A stretch of 27,117 nt of DNA. It comes from Bacteroidales bacterium UBA4345. Lineage in GTDB: Bacteria; Bacteroidota; Bacteroidia; Bacteroidales; Paludibacteraceae. The notes beneath the pieces were generated by a model. It made no database searches. It had not been told where the DNA came from and was given only the letters and a program-made list of their open reading frames with translations. The position numbers and the translations under genes are program-made. Numbering within the stretch: position 1 is the first letter of the stretch; the number at the start of each line of letters is the position of its first letter. Positions 1 to 8,566 of this stretch are shown here, piece by piece. The DNA is taken from contig DGTD01000126.1 in assembly GCA_002396385.1 (NCBI GenBank), positions 1 through 27,117 on the forward strand, in the 5' to 3' direction.

Positions 1-648
<648 letters not shown>

Positions 649-672
649 TCGCTGATTTAAGTCTTTATAATA

Positions 673-705
673 AGCCCAAATCTCGAAAGAGGTTTGGGCT
701 TTTTT
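673..705 (+). terminator. Rho-independent terminator of the PFOR gene
   Basis: An 8-bp stem AGCCCAAA/TTTGGGCT (673-680 with 693-700) continues inward as CTC/GAG closed by a GAAA tetraloop. A run of six T follows from base 700. It lies 25 nt after the PFOR stop, in the expected orientation. Confidence 0.93.
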
Positions 706-761
706 GTTGTTTATCCGCTTCTACGTTGCGTCCACGCTAGTGTTACATTCCCCTTGTTCGT

Positions 762-784
762 ATCCTTCTTCGAAGGATTTTTTT
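762..784 (+). terminator. Second terminator-like hairpin downstream of PFOR
   Basis: A perfect 7-bp stem ATCCTTC/GAAGGAT (762-768 with 772-778) with a 3-nt loop is followed by a 7-T run (778-784). It lies about 60 nt beyond the first terminator with no gene between them. It may be a back-up terminator or the end of a short transcript. Confidence 0.55.
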
Positions 785-1015
785 GTTAACTTTGTAAGTT
801 TACGCCTGACAATAGAATTGCTGTTGTCTGCAGCTTAAAACAATTTATTATGACCGAAAACACAACAGCACAAGCGCAATGCGAAGATATGTGGGTTGAT
901 AGTTTGTGATGGTGGCCTGATATCTTAAGGTTTAATTATAGTAGTAAACCAATGTCATGACTGGTCATAAATTAGTTGTTTATGTTTAATTCATTTAAAT
1001 TTATCGGACTATCGT

Positions 1016-1046
1016 TTTGAGAAAGGCAAACTTTGTTTATCTTTAT
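1016..1046 (+). promoter_or_regulatory. Bacteroidetes-type promoter for the LRR/helicase pair
   Basis: TTTG at 1016-1019 is followed by exactly 19 nt and then TATCTTTA at 1039-1046. This matches the Bacteroidetes consensus TTTG-N19-TAnnTTTG except for the last base. Transcription would start near 1052, giving a leader of about 90 nt. Confidence 0.4.
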
Positions 1047-1140
1047 AGTTACATATGGTTAAACCAGGTGTTTCATAAGAAGAATGGAAGTCGTGAAACG
1101 TCCTTTTCTTTAGAGGAACAACAGTAAACACAGTTTAGAT

Positions 1141-3912
1141 ATGAATAGATGCTCTATATTAGCACTGACTCTCTTCTGTTCGATGAGTGCGGTGGCACAG
1201 CAACAGAACACCTACAGCGTGAAGAAGGTCCTTAAAGAACCTTTACAAAGTGTGCTGACCGCAGAAGAATGGGGTAGTGCCATCAGTCTTAAAGTTAAAG
1301 GTGAACTAACCTCGGAAGACTTTGCCTATTTAAGGTCGTTGAACATAGAGAACCTGGACCTTTCAGGCATTAGCAACAAGGTGTTGCCTACTAAAGCCCT
1401 TTATGGTTGTGTCAGGTTAAAAAGTGTTCAACTGCCCGACGGACTGGTGTCGGTGGGTATAGCTTCCTTTATGCACTGTACTTCGTTGAACAGCATCAAA
1501 CTGCCTTCAAAACTGAAAGAGATTCATTCGTTGGCATTCAGCGAATGCTATTCGCTGACCAATGTGTATATTCCCAAAAGTGTGACAGACATCAATGCGG
1601 GCGCTTTTTATGCATGTACCCGTTTGAAGTATTTTACGGTTGAGTCTGGCCATACCAAGTATTTGGCTAAAGGAGGTGTCCTTTACACAACCGACAGCAC
1701 TTTGGCTGTCTGTCCTGCAGGAAAAAAGGGCACGCTGAATGTAGACGAAAGCACGTTAGGCATCGAGAATGCGGCCTTCGGCGGGTGCGACAGCCTGACA
1801 GAGATTGTCCTTCCTAAAAAACTCGCCAGCATTGGTGATGGTGCGTTCTGGAACTGCAAGTCGTTAAAGACGGTGGTGTTGCCAGACAGTTTGAACCGTC
1901 TAGGCAAGGGTGTTTTCTTAGGTGCGGGCTTGAAAACCATCAACTGGCCGAAAAGTATCCGTTTTGTACCAACCGAAACTTTCAAAAACTGTGTGAACCT
2001 GACCTCCATAGGTCTCCCAGTTGAGTTGGACTCTATTGGGAGCAATTCTTTCCAGGGGTGCGCCAACTTGAAGGATATTGTTTTGCCAGAGTCGCTTAGG
2101 AGGATAGGCAACAACGCGTTCCAAGGTTGTGTAGGACTTAAATCGGTCTATGTTCCGCTTAGTGTCAACCATATTGGACGCGAGGCCTTCGCAAGCTGCT
2201 CTTCCCTGCAGTCGGTAACACTGCCGGCCGAGTTGTCGGAACTGGCAAACGGTATATTTGCCCAGTGTGCGAATTTGGACAACGTGGTCGTACCACAGAA
2301 AGCCTTCCGCATTGGTAAAAGGGCATTCCATTCGTGCTCAGCTCTGTCGGCCATCACATTCCCTGTTGGTTTGACCTGTATTGACGACGCAGCGTTCTCT
2401 AACTGCAATGCCTTGACGAGTCTGACAATACCAAATACAGTGAACCGAATTGGAAAGTCGGCCTTTAAGAATTGCAAGAACCTTTCGAACGTCAATTTGT
2501 CTTCGTTGCTGACGGAGATAGACGAGGAAGCCTTTATGGGGTGTGTGGCTTTGAAAGAGGCGAATATACCATCGGGAGTGATTGGTATAGCTGACAATGC
2601 CTACAGGGGCTGTACGGCGCTGACTTCGGTGTCGTTCCCTTCCAAATTGGCTGTGATAGGCTCCAACTCGTTCATCGAGTGTCCTAATCTGTCGTCTATC
2701 TTGTGCTCGGGTGAGATGCCGTCGAGAATTGGTGCAACTGCCTTTAGCGCAGAAAACGAAAAGAAGGCGGTGGTGTATGTGCCCGACGAGGCATTAGCCT
2801 CTTATAAGTCTAACCAGGGTTGGAGCAGGTTTGCCAACATTCAGGGTAATTTTGTGTTGAATGTGACCCGCCCTGGACTTATGTCGTTTATGATTCCAGA
2901 CTCGATGTGGACCAGTGTGAGGAATATAAAGATTACAGGCGAGTTGAACCAAAAGGACTTGTCGTTCTTGAGCAACCTGATGCACCGAGGCTCTAACATA
3001 CAGGTGCTGAATATGCTGGAAGTGAAGGGTTTGTCGGAATATAGTCTCAACTTCAATGTGAAGAAGGAGTATAATCAAGTAAACAAATCTCTTCGCATCG
3101 TTTATCTGCCGAAAACGGCCACCGCAGTGCAAGATTACGCTTTCTTTGGTTTCGAGGGCTTGGAAAAAGTGGTGTTCTCCGACAGTGTGAAATCGTTCGG
3201 TAGCCATGCGTTCGCGAACTGCCTTAGTCTTAATGCCATGAACCTACCGCCGAGTGTAGACACTATTGGCGGCTCCTGCTTCATGAACTGTCTGCAACTT
3301 GAATCTTTTACGGCGTCTGGAAACCACTTCAAAGAGAAAGATGGTGTGTTGTACAACAAAGCGGTAGATGTGTTGGTCGCTTATCCTGCGGGTAAGCGTC
3401 AGTCGGTTTTCGACATTCCGGAAGGAGTAAAGGAAATCTGTGAGGGTGCGTGTGCCTATGCCTCGTTTAGAGAGGTCTCGCTGCCATCCTCTCTTGAAGC
3501 CATGTACGACAGCTGTTTTGCCAATTGTACCAATCTGACCTCGGTCAGCATTCCGTCGAAAGTGGTGGTGTTCGGAAATTCCGCCTTCATTCAAGACACG
3601 TCGCTCACCATAGCGTTAATAGCGGAAGGTGTGGCTAACGTTGGCATCAGCGCATTCCAAAATTGCGCCAACCTACAAAATGTGGACATTCCGTCAACAG
3701 TTAACGCCATAGGCGATTACGCTTTCTGGAATTGTCCTGGCATAGAGACGTTTACCAACAGGGCAAGCGTTCCCCAGCAGGCAAAGCCGAACATTTTCAG
3801 CAAAAACACAGCCAAATCTGCTGTGCTGTATGTGGAAGAGCCTGCCAAAAATGTGTTCAAGAACAACCAGACTTGGTCTAAATTCCCTAAAATTGACGCT
3901 CTAAGCCAATGA
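1141..3912 (+). CDS. Secreted BspA-like leucine-rich-repeat (LRR_5) protein
   Basis: This 923-aa protein begins with a signal peptide (residues 1 to about 19, ending AVA before QQQ). Most of it consists of LRR_5/BspA-type repeats of about 23 residues with the pattern AFxxCxxLxxVxLPxxLxxIG. The architecture is duplicated. An N-terminal module (about 22-572) and a second module (about 573-920) each open with a segment resembling 'ikItGELnxxDlsfL'. Each closes with a 'vvYVPdea..YKsNQgWSrF' type block (W561 and W912). BspA-like proteins are usually surface or secreted proteins implicated in binding to host or other cells; the ligand here is unknown. No lipobox, T9SS tail or other anchor was recognised. 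The stop codon overlaps the start of the next gene (ATGA at 3909-3912), implying a shared transcript and translational coupling. The sequence looks richer in G+C than the nqr or xylanase genes, by eye only. Confidence 0.9.
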   Translation: MNRCSILALTLFCSMSAVAQQQNTYSVKKVLKEPLQSVLTAEEWGSAISLKVKGELTSEDFAYLRSLNIENLDLSGISNKVLPTKALYGCVRLKSVQLPDGLVSVGIASFMHCTSLNSIKLPSKLKEIHSLAFSECYSLTNVYIPKSVTDINAGAFYACTRLKYFTVESGHTKYLAKGGVLYTTDSTLAVCPAGKKGTLNVDESTLGIENAAFGGCDSLTEIVLPKKLASIGDGAFWNCKSLKTVVLPDSLNRLGKGVFLGAGLKTINWPKSIRFVPTETFKNCVNLTSIGLPVELDSIGSNSFQGCANLKDIVLPESLRRIGNNAFQGCVGLKSVYVPLSVNHIGREAFASCSSLQSVTLPAELSELANGIFAQCANLDNVVVPQKAFRIGKRAFHSCSALSAITFPVGLTCIDDAAFSNCNALTSLTIPNTVNRIGKSAFKNCKNLSNVNLSSLLTEIDEEAFMGCVALKEANIPSGVIGIADNAYRGCTALTSVSFPSKLAVIGSNSFIECPNLSSILCSGEMPSRIGATAFSAENEKKAVVYVPDEALASYKSNQGWSRFANIQGNFVLNVTRPGLMSFMIPDSMWTSVRNIKITGELNQKDLSFLSNLMHRGSNIQVLNMLEVKGLSEYSLNFNVKKEYNQVNKSLRIVYLPKTATAVQDYAFFGFEGLEKVVFSDSVKSFGSHAFANCLSLNAMNLPPSVDTIGGSCFMNCLQLESFTASGNHFKEKDGVLYNKAVDVLVAYPAGKRQSVFDIPEGVKEICEGACAYASFREVSLPSSLEAMYDSCFANCTNLTSVSIPSKVVVFGNSAFIQDTSLTIALIAEGVANVGISAFQNCANLQNVDIPSTVNAIGDYAFWNCPGIETFTNRASVPQQAKPNIFSKNTAKSAVLYVEEPAKNVFKNNQTWSKFPKIDALSQ

Positions 3913-6900
3913 ACCAGAATAATGTGCCAATGGACGACTGTGGGCAAGATGCCGTGTTCTGGAGTAGCGTGGAAGCTCTTTTGAACGAAAACGGAGGATT
4001 GAATTTGAGAGCTTACAGGCGGCGTGTCCGCGATTTGCTGGTAATGGTCTGCGACTTTGAGCAGAAAGCTAGTGTGGGCAACTACGGTAGCCTTTTCTTT
4101 CAGATTGACGCCCTTTGCAAACGGCACGGAATAAAGGGCCGAGACAAATTCAAAATACAGCGTGTACGCCGGCATACCGGCAAAAACGGAGTTAACGACG
4201 TTAAAGTCATAAAATCGGATATAAGGGTTATATCCGATTTTTATTGTTCTATATATGGCGGCGAAATTCCCTCCGACATTGAAAAACAGTTGCCAGAAAA
4301 GGAATGTGTTGAGGACGAGGTGCAGGCCAAATCGGTGAAAATGCCTCCTGTGGTCAGATGCATTGTACTGGCAGTTGAGGGAGATTTTTTTACAGTCGAA
4401 CTTGATAGCGTAGACAATGACCAATACCGTATAAATTACCAAACGGCAGAATGGTCGTATCTGAAAAAGATAGTGCGCAGCGGAGTGCAGTTGAACTTGA
4501 TAAACCCTGTGGTGAAGGATCAAGAAATTCAGCCCCGTTTTATAGTGGTTGAACCCGATTTTTTGTTAGATGTAAGCTCTATTGCGACTTGTTTTACCGA
4601 ATATGGCCACCATCCGCTGTCGTTCATCGTGAACAAAATGCGTAGGAAACCTCTGACGCAACCTATTCTGTTGGGTAATTTCGCAGGCTCGGCTCTCGAC
4701 GATATCATTCACACACCAGAGGAGGAAGAGTACTCGGTAAACAACAGCATAAGGAACAACTTTAAGGAAAAAGCCCTCGATTTTTGTTCCTGTCCGCAGT
4801 TCGATGCCGACCTTTTTGTGAAGAATGCCAAGGACCAGGCTTCTAACCTCGTCCAGTCGGTCGACACCCTTTTTTCGGAATACGACAAGAACCTTGCCAT
4901 TCTAGAGCCGACCTTTGTCTGTGAGGCCTTAGGCATTCAAGGTCGTGTGGACTTGATGACCATCGATTTCAGCCTGCTGGTAGAACAGAAGTCGGGTAAG
5001 AATGGTTTTATTGAATGGAACAAGGGCGAGCATGGTGGCCGCATGATGTCTGATGCTCACTTTGTACAATTGTTGCTGTATCTGGGGGTGATGATCTATA
5101 ATTTCCAGCGAAACCCTAACAAGGTGGACGTAAAACTCCTTTATTCCAGATACGTGCCGCAATTGGGCTTGGTAAATGTGGGTTTTGAACGTAAAACATT
5201 TGCTGAAGCGTTGAAGCTGCGAAACCAGATTGTTGCAACTGAATATGCTATTGCTAATCAGGGCTTCGACAAAATAATCAATTACATAACACCGGCCACT
5301 TTAAATGAAAAAAAGATAACGTCTGATTTCTATGCCCGTTACTTGCTCCCTCAACTGATGGAGGTGACGTCGCCTCTGCAAAGTTTGAACGAACTAGAGC
5401 GAAAGTATTTTTGCACGATGGCTACTTTTTCTTACCGCGAGCAACTATTGGCGAAAGTCGGCAAGAAAGAGGGCGCTACAGGATGTACGGCCGATTTGTG
5501 GAGGCTGCCTCTGGAAAAAAAGATAGAGTCGGGAAATATTTTTGTCGGACTCAGAATCATAAACAAGTCGGCCAGTTCCACATTCAACGGTTACGATACA
5601 ATTACACTGTCGGTGCCTGATCTGGGGGAGGATTTCCTACCCAATTTCAGAGTGGGAGACATGGTTTACCTGTATTCCTACAATACAGAAAAGGAACCCG
5701 ATGTCTGCAATTCGCTGTTATATTCTGGTTACCTTTCCAAACTTTCAAACGATGTTATAGAAGTCCGTTTGGGAGACGGACAAAAGAATCCGGACCTGAT
5801 AGACCATTACTCTCCGTTGTTTGCGCTGGAACATGCTGGTTCTGATGCCTCGTCGAACGCAGAGATGAGGGGATTGCTCGAATTTGTTACAGCACCTAAC
5901 GAAAGGAAGCAACTTTTCCTTTCGCAAAGGGAGCCAGAGGCGGACCCTGACGTGAAATTAAGCCAGCCTTACGATGCAACGTTGTCTACTGTCCTACAAA
6001 AAGTAAAGCAGGCAAAAGACTACTTTTTGCTGATAGGGCCGCCAGGGACAGGAAAAACGCACAGGGCCATCCGTTTCATTGTGCAAGAGGAATTGTTGAA
6101 GGAAGAAGCCAACATTCTACTCTTGTCGTATACCAACAGAGCTGTAGACGAACTGTGCTCGATGTTGACCGAAGATTTGGGAATTGACTTTATACGCCTT
6201 GGGCGGTCGTACAGTTGCGACAACAGATACAAGGGATATTTGTTGAATGCGGCTCTCGATAGCGAAAACCCGAAACTAGGCGATATGAAGAGCAAGATTC
6301 GCAGTTCACGGGTCTTCGTTTCCACGGTATCGTATTTGCTTTCACGCCCTAACATCTTCCTGCTGAAACATTTCTCGTTGGCTGTTATTGACGAAGCCTC
6401 GCAGATATTAGAACCAGATTTGATTGGAATACTCGCATCGCATATGATGCGGAACGACTTCTGCGATATAGACAAGTTTGTGATGGTAGGCGACTATAAA
6501 CAACTGCCAGCCGTTGTGTTGCAGTCGAAAAAAGAGTCACAGATAAATGACGAGACATTAAACAAAGCCGGATTCACCGATTGCAGAATGTCTCTGTTCC
6601 AAAGGCTCATCTACCAAGAACAAGCAAAACACAGGACACAGTTCGTGGGAATACTGCGGAAGCAGGGTAGAATGCATCCGGAAATTGCAGCGTTTCCAAA
6701 CAAGATGTTCTATGCATACGAGCAGTTGGAACTGGTGCCATGCGAACACCAGACCGAAATAGACTTGCATTACGACGCAAATCTTGCGGAAGACGCTTTA
6801 GCGGAAAAACTGCGTGAACATAGGCTGCTTTTCTTCTCCTCGCCATATTGTTTTTCTACGTCGTTATCTGACAAAGTGAACACCTATGAGGCACAACTGG

Positions 6901-7364
6901 CCGCACAAATAGCGGTAAGAATCGCAAATTTTTATGGAACTGAATTTGACCCGCGAAGCACGCTTGGTATCATTGTCCCTTACCGCAACCAAATAGCCCT
7001 GATAAGGAAAGAACTAGAAAAAGCATTCAAGGAGTACCAAGATTTGTCTAGGACCGACACTATTACCATCGACACGGTAGAGCGTTTTCAGGGGAGCCAG
7101 AGAGAGGTCATCATTTTTTCGGCTACTGTACAGCAACTCTACCAGCTGGAATTTCTAACGTCAAATAACTTTGTTGAGGATTTTGACAAAGGTGGTAGGA
7201 TAATCGATCCAAAACTGAATGTCGTTATGACGAGAGCGCGGAAACAGTTGATACTGATTGGTAATGAGCAAGTCTTGTCGAACGACTCAGTCTATAAATC
7301 TTTAATCGAACATGTGAAAATGAGCGGGTTGTATGTCGACAACAACAACATAGAAATGTCTTGA
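3909..7364 (+). CDS. Dna2-like fusion: RecB/Cas4-type PD-(D/E)XK nuclease plus superfamily 1 helicase
   Basis: This 1151-aa protein has an uncharacterised N-terminal region (about 1-220). Next comes a RecB/Cas4-type nuclease core with D348 (in GRVD), E359-Q-K361 and the QxxxY motif Q387-Y391. The C-terminal half is an SF1 helicase with Walker A GPPGTGKT (K716), Walker B VIDEAS (D828, E829), GDYKQLP (motif III), VERFQGSQREVI and MTRARKQL (motifs V and VI). The order matches Dna2-type DNA end-processing enzymes (5'-3' SF1B), so a role in DNA repair or replication is inferred. The cysteine cluster that holds an Fe-S centre in Dna2 and AddB was not found: C228 sits at the usual first position, but no CxxC group follows the QxxxY motif. 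The ATG overlaps the LRR stop by 4 nt. A perfect 14-bp hairpin lies at codons about 101-111. The pairing with a secreted LRR gene is unexplained. Confidence 0.9.
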   Translation: MNQNNVPMDDCGQDAVFWSSVEALLNENGGLNLRAYRRRVRDLLVMVCDFEQKASVGNYGSLFFQIDALCKRHGIKGRDKFKIQRVRRHTGKNGVNDVKVIKSDIRVISDFYCSIYGGEIPSDIEKQLPEKECVEDEVQAKSVKMPPVVRCIVLAVEGDFFTVELDSVDNDQYRINYQTAEWSYLKKIVRSGVQLNLINPVVKDQEIQPRFIVVEPDFLLDVSSIATCFTEYGHHPLSFIVNKMRRKPLTQPILLGNFAGSALDDIIHTPEEEEYSVNNSIRNNFKEKALDFCSCPQFDADLFVKNAKDQASNLVQSVDTLFSEYDKNLAILEPTFVCEALGIQGRVDLMTIDFSLLVEQKSGKNGFIEWNKGEHGGRMMSDAHFVQLLLYLGVMIYNFQRNPNKVDVKLLYSRYVPQLGLVNVGFERKTFAEALKLRNQIVATEYAIANQGFDKIINYITPATLNEKKITSDFYARYLLPQLMEVTSPLQSLNELERKYFCTMATFSYREQLLAKVGKKEGATGCTADLWRLPLEKKIESGNIFVGLRIINKSASSTFNGYDTITLSVPDLGEDFLPNFRVGDMVYLYSYNTEKEPDVCNSLLYSGYLSKLSNDVIEVRLGDGQKNPDLIDHYSPLFALEHAGSDASSNAEMRGLLEFVTAPNERKQLFLSQREPEADPDVKLSQPYDATLSTVLQKVKQAKDYFLLIGPPGTGKTHRAIRFIVQEELLKEEANILLLSYTNRAVDELCSMLTEDLGIDFIRLGRSYSCDNRYKGYLLNAALDSENPKLGDMKSKIRSSRVFVSTVSYLLSRPNIFLLKHFSLAVIDEASQILEPDLIGILASHMMRNDFCDIDKFVMVGDYKQLPAVVLQSKKESQINDETLNKAGFTDCRMSLFQRLIYQEQAKHRTQFVGILRKQGRMHPEIAAFPNKMFYAYEQLELVPCEHQTEIDLHYDANLAEDALAEKLREHRLLFFSSPYCFSTSLSDKVNTYEAQLAAQIAVRIANFYGTEFDPRSTLGIIVPYRNQIALIRKELEKAFKEYQDLSRTDTITIDTVERFQGSQREVIIFSATVQQLYQLEFLTSNNFVEDFDKGGRIIDPKLNVVMTRARKQLILIGNEQVLSNDSVYKSLIEHVKMSGLYVDNNNIEMS
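4211..4242 (+). other. Perfect 14-bp hairpin with T-run inside the helicase gene
   Basis: AAAATCGGATATAA (4211-4224), loop GGG (4225-4227) and TTATATCCGATTTT (4228-4241) form an uninterrupted stem. The run TTTTT ends at 4242. It resembles an intrinsic terminator but lies about 300 nt inside a coding region. The A-rich left arm would also give a T-run on the other strand. No function can be assigned from sequence alone. Confidence 0.75.
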
Positions 7365-7422
7365 TTTTTTTTAAGCCTTCTTTTGTCGTTATTATATATG
7401 CCCAATGTGTACTGAAAAATTG

Positions 7423-7431
7423 TAATTTTGC
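7423..7431 (+). promoter_or_regulatory. Possible -7 element for the Yip1-like gene
   Basis: TAATTTTGC matches the Bacteroidetes -7 consensus TAnnTTTGC exactly, but no TTTG is found at the -33 distance. It ends only 6 nt before the ATG at 7438, so a transcript from it would have almost no leader. Such boxes also arise by chance in AT-rich DNA. Confidence 0.3.
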
Positions 7432-7437
7432 AGCATA

Positions 7438-8088
7438 ATGAGTAACGCTGAAAAAAATATCATCTATTATTCGGAAAAACTAAAGGCTATTTATGCCCCT
7501 ATTTTTATCCGTCTTTACCGCTTATTTGCAAATGCAGATTCCGAGTGGGCTGTGTTCGTCAAAGAACGGCAAAACCACATAGAGGTCAGAAAGCGTTATT
7601 TTATACCGCTTTTAGCACTTTTGGTTGTTGTGCATCTTTTGTCAATATGTCTAGTCTGTTTTTGGGAACCAGATTCAGACTTCGTTTTGAAACAGCTGCT
7701 CAAGTGTGTGTTTGAGACGGCAATGTCCAGCCTTATTTGTTACACTTTGTCAGGAATAATTGTCTGTTCGGTATTTGGCAATAAGAGAGTAAAAAGACTG
7801 TATCTTGACAAAGATTTAGATTTGCACAAGTCGTACCAACTGATAGTTTTCCCGTTTTGTGTTTCAATGGTGGCGCAAATTCTTGAAAACATTTGGGAAA
7901 TTTTATTCTTTACCCACTTCGTGGCTATCGCCCTATCGTTTATGCTTGTTTGGCGGGGATTGGCTGCCATTGTTCCCACAGTGGTCGACAACCCTACGAA
8001 ACACACCTGGTTTACATTTATTATAGGAATGATTCCTCTTCTTTTAACAAAGATGATGAATTCAGTATTTAATTTAATGATGAGTTAA
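7438..8088 (+). CDS. Yip1-like integral membrane protein
   Basis: This 216-aa protein has a soluble N-terminal stretch of about 60 residues. About five hydrophobic segments follow (roughly 64-85, 104-123, 143-160, 164-190 and 200-215). The pattern '[20 protein letters not shown]' before the first membrane segment resembles Bacteroidetes Yip1-domain proteins, whose cellular role is not established. This assignment rests on remembered pattern and topology, so the family name is tentative. The start is the only ATG near the upstream end. The stop lies 1 nt before the smpB ATG, so the two are probably co-transcribed. Confidence 0.65.
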   Translation: MSNAEKNIIYYSEKLKAIYAPIFIRLYRLFANADSEWAVFVKERQNHIEVRKRYFIPLLALLVVVHLLSICLVCFWEPDSDFVLKQLLKCVFETAMSSLICYTLSGIIVCSVFGNKRVKRLYLDKDLDLHKSYQLIVFPFCVSMVAQILENIWEILFFTHFVAIALSFMLVWRGLAAIVPTVVDNPTKHTWFTFIIGMIPLLLTKMMNSVFNLMMS

Positions 8089-8089
8089 C

Positions 8090-8548
8090 ATGGAGAAACT
8101 CCAAAAAAATATTCTGATTAAGAATAAGAGAGCTACTTTCGATTATGCTCTTCTAGATACCTATACGGCAGGTATTGTGCTGTTTGGCACTGAAATAAAA
8201 TCAATACGAAGGGGAAAAGTCAGTTTGGTGGACTCCTTCTGTTATTTTACTGACGATGCCGTATGGGCAAAAAATATAAATATATCTGAAGACTTTTATG
8301 GCAGCTATAATAACCACTCTCCGAAGCGTGATCGGAAACTGTTACTGACAAAAAAAGAAATTCGCAAACTTCGTGCTGCAACCAAAGACACGGGTTTTAC
8401 CGTGGTTCCAACCAAATTGTTCATCAACGAGAAAGGTCTGGCAAAATTGGAAATAGCAGTAGCGAAAGGTAAAAAGGAATACGATAAGCGCGAGTCGATA
8501 AAAGAACGCGATGACAAGCGGATGATGGCGCACTTTTTCAAAAAATAA
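8090..8548 (+). CDS. smpB: SsrA (tmRNA)-binding protein SmpB
   Basis: This 152-aa protein has normal length for SmpB. The protein binds tmRNA and brings it to stalled ribosomes for trans-translation in the cytoplasm. Recognised blocks are [57 protein letters not shown] and the basic tail [15 protein letters not shown] ending in HFFKK. The tail is the part known to enter the ribosomal decoding region. Only 1 nt separates the upstream stop and this ATG, and the ABC ATPase gene begins 18 nt after the stop. No tmRNA gene was recognised in the window. Confidence 0.97.
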   Translation: MEKLQKNILIKNKRATFDYALLDTYTAGIVLFGTEIKSIRRGKVSLVDSFCYFTDDAVWAKNINISEDFYGSYNNHSPKRDRKLLLTKKEIRKLRAATKDTGFTVVPTKLFINEKGLAKLEIAVAKGKKEYDKRESIKERDDKRMMAHFFKK

Positions 8549-8566
8549 TATAAGGAAGTAAAAGAG

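Larger units (their letters stand above)
649..1140. other. Intergenic region between PFOR and the LRR gene (492 nt)
   Basis: No normal-sized gene is visible here. The region holds two terminators (673-705 and 762-784) and a -7-like TAACTTTG box at 787-794 without a good -33 partner. A 19-codon frame at 850-909 (starts MTENTTAQA, ends TGA) could be a leader peptide, a gene remnant or chance. Small inverted repeats occur at 929-950 (GGTTTA, 10 nt, TAAACC), 957-968 (ATGAC-TG-GTCAT) and 1057-1065 (GGTTAAACC). A better promoter for the LRR gene is at 1016-1046. Confidence 0.6.

Noticed and set aside
3717..4523. 268-codon - strand open frame across the LRR/helicase junction
   Set aside because: It lies wholly opposite two well-supported genes, shows no recognisable motif, and its composition is that of a shadow frame.
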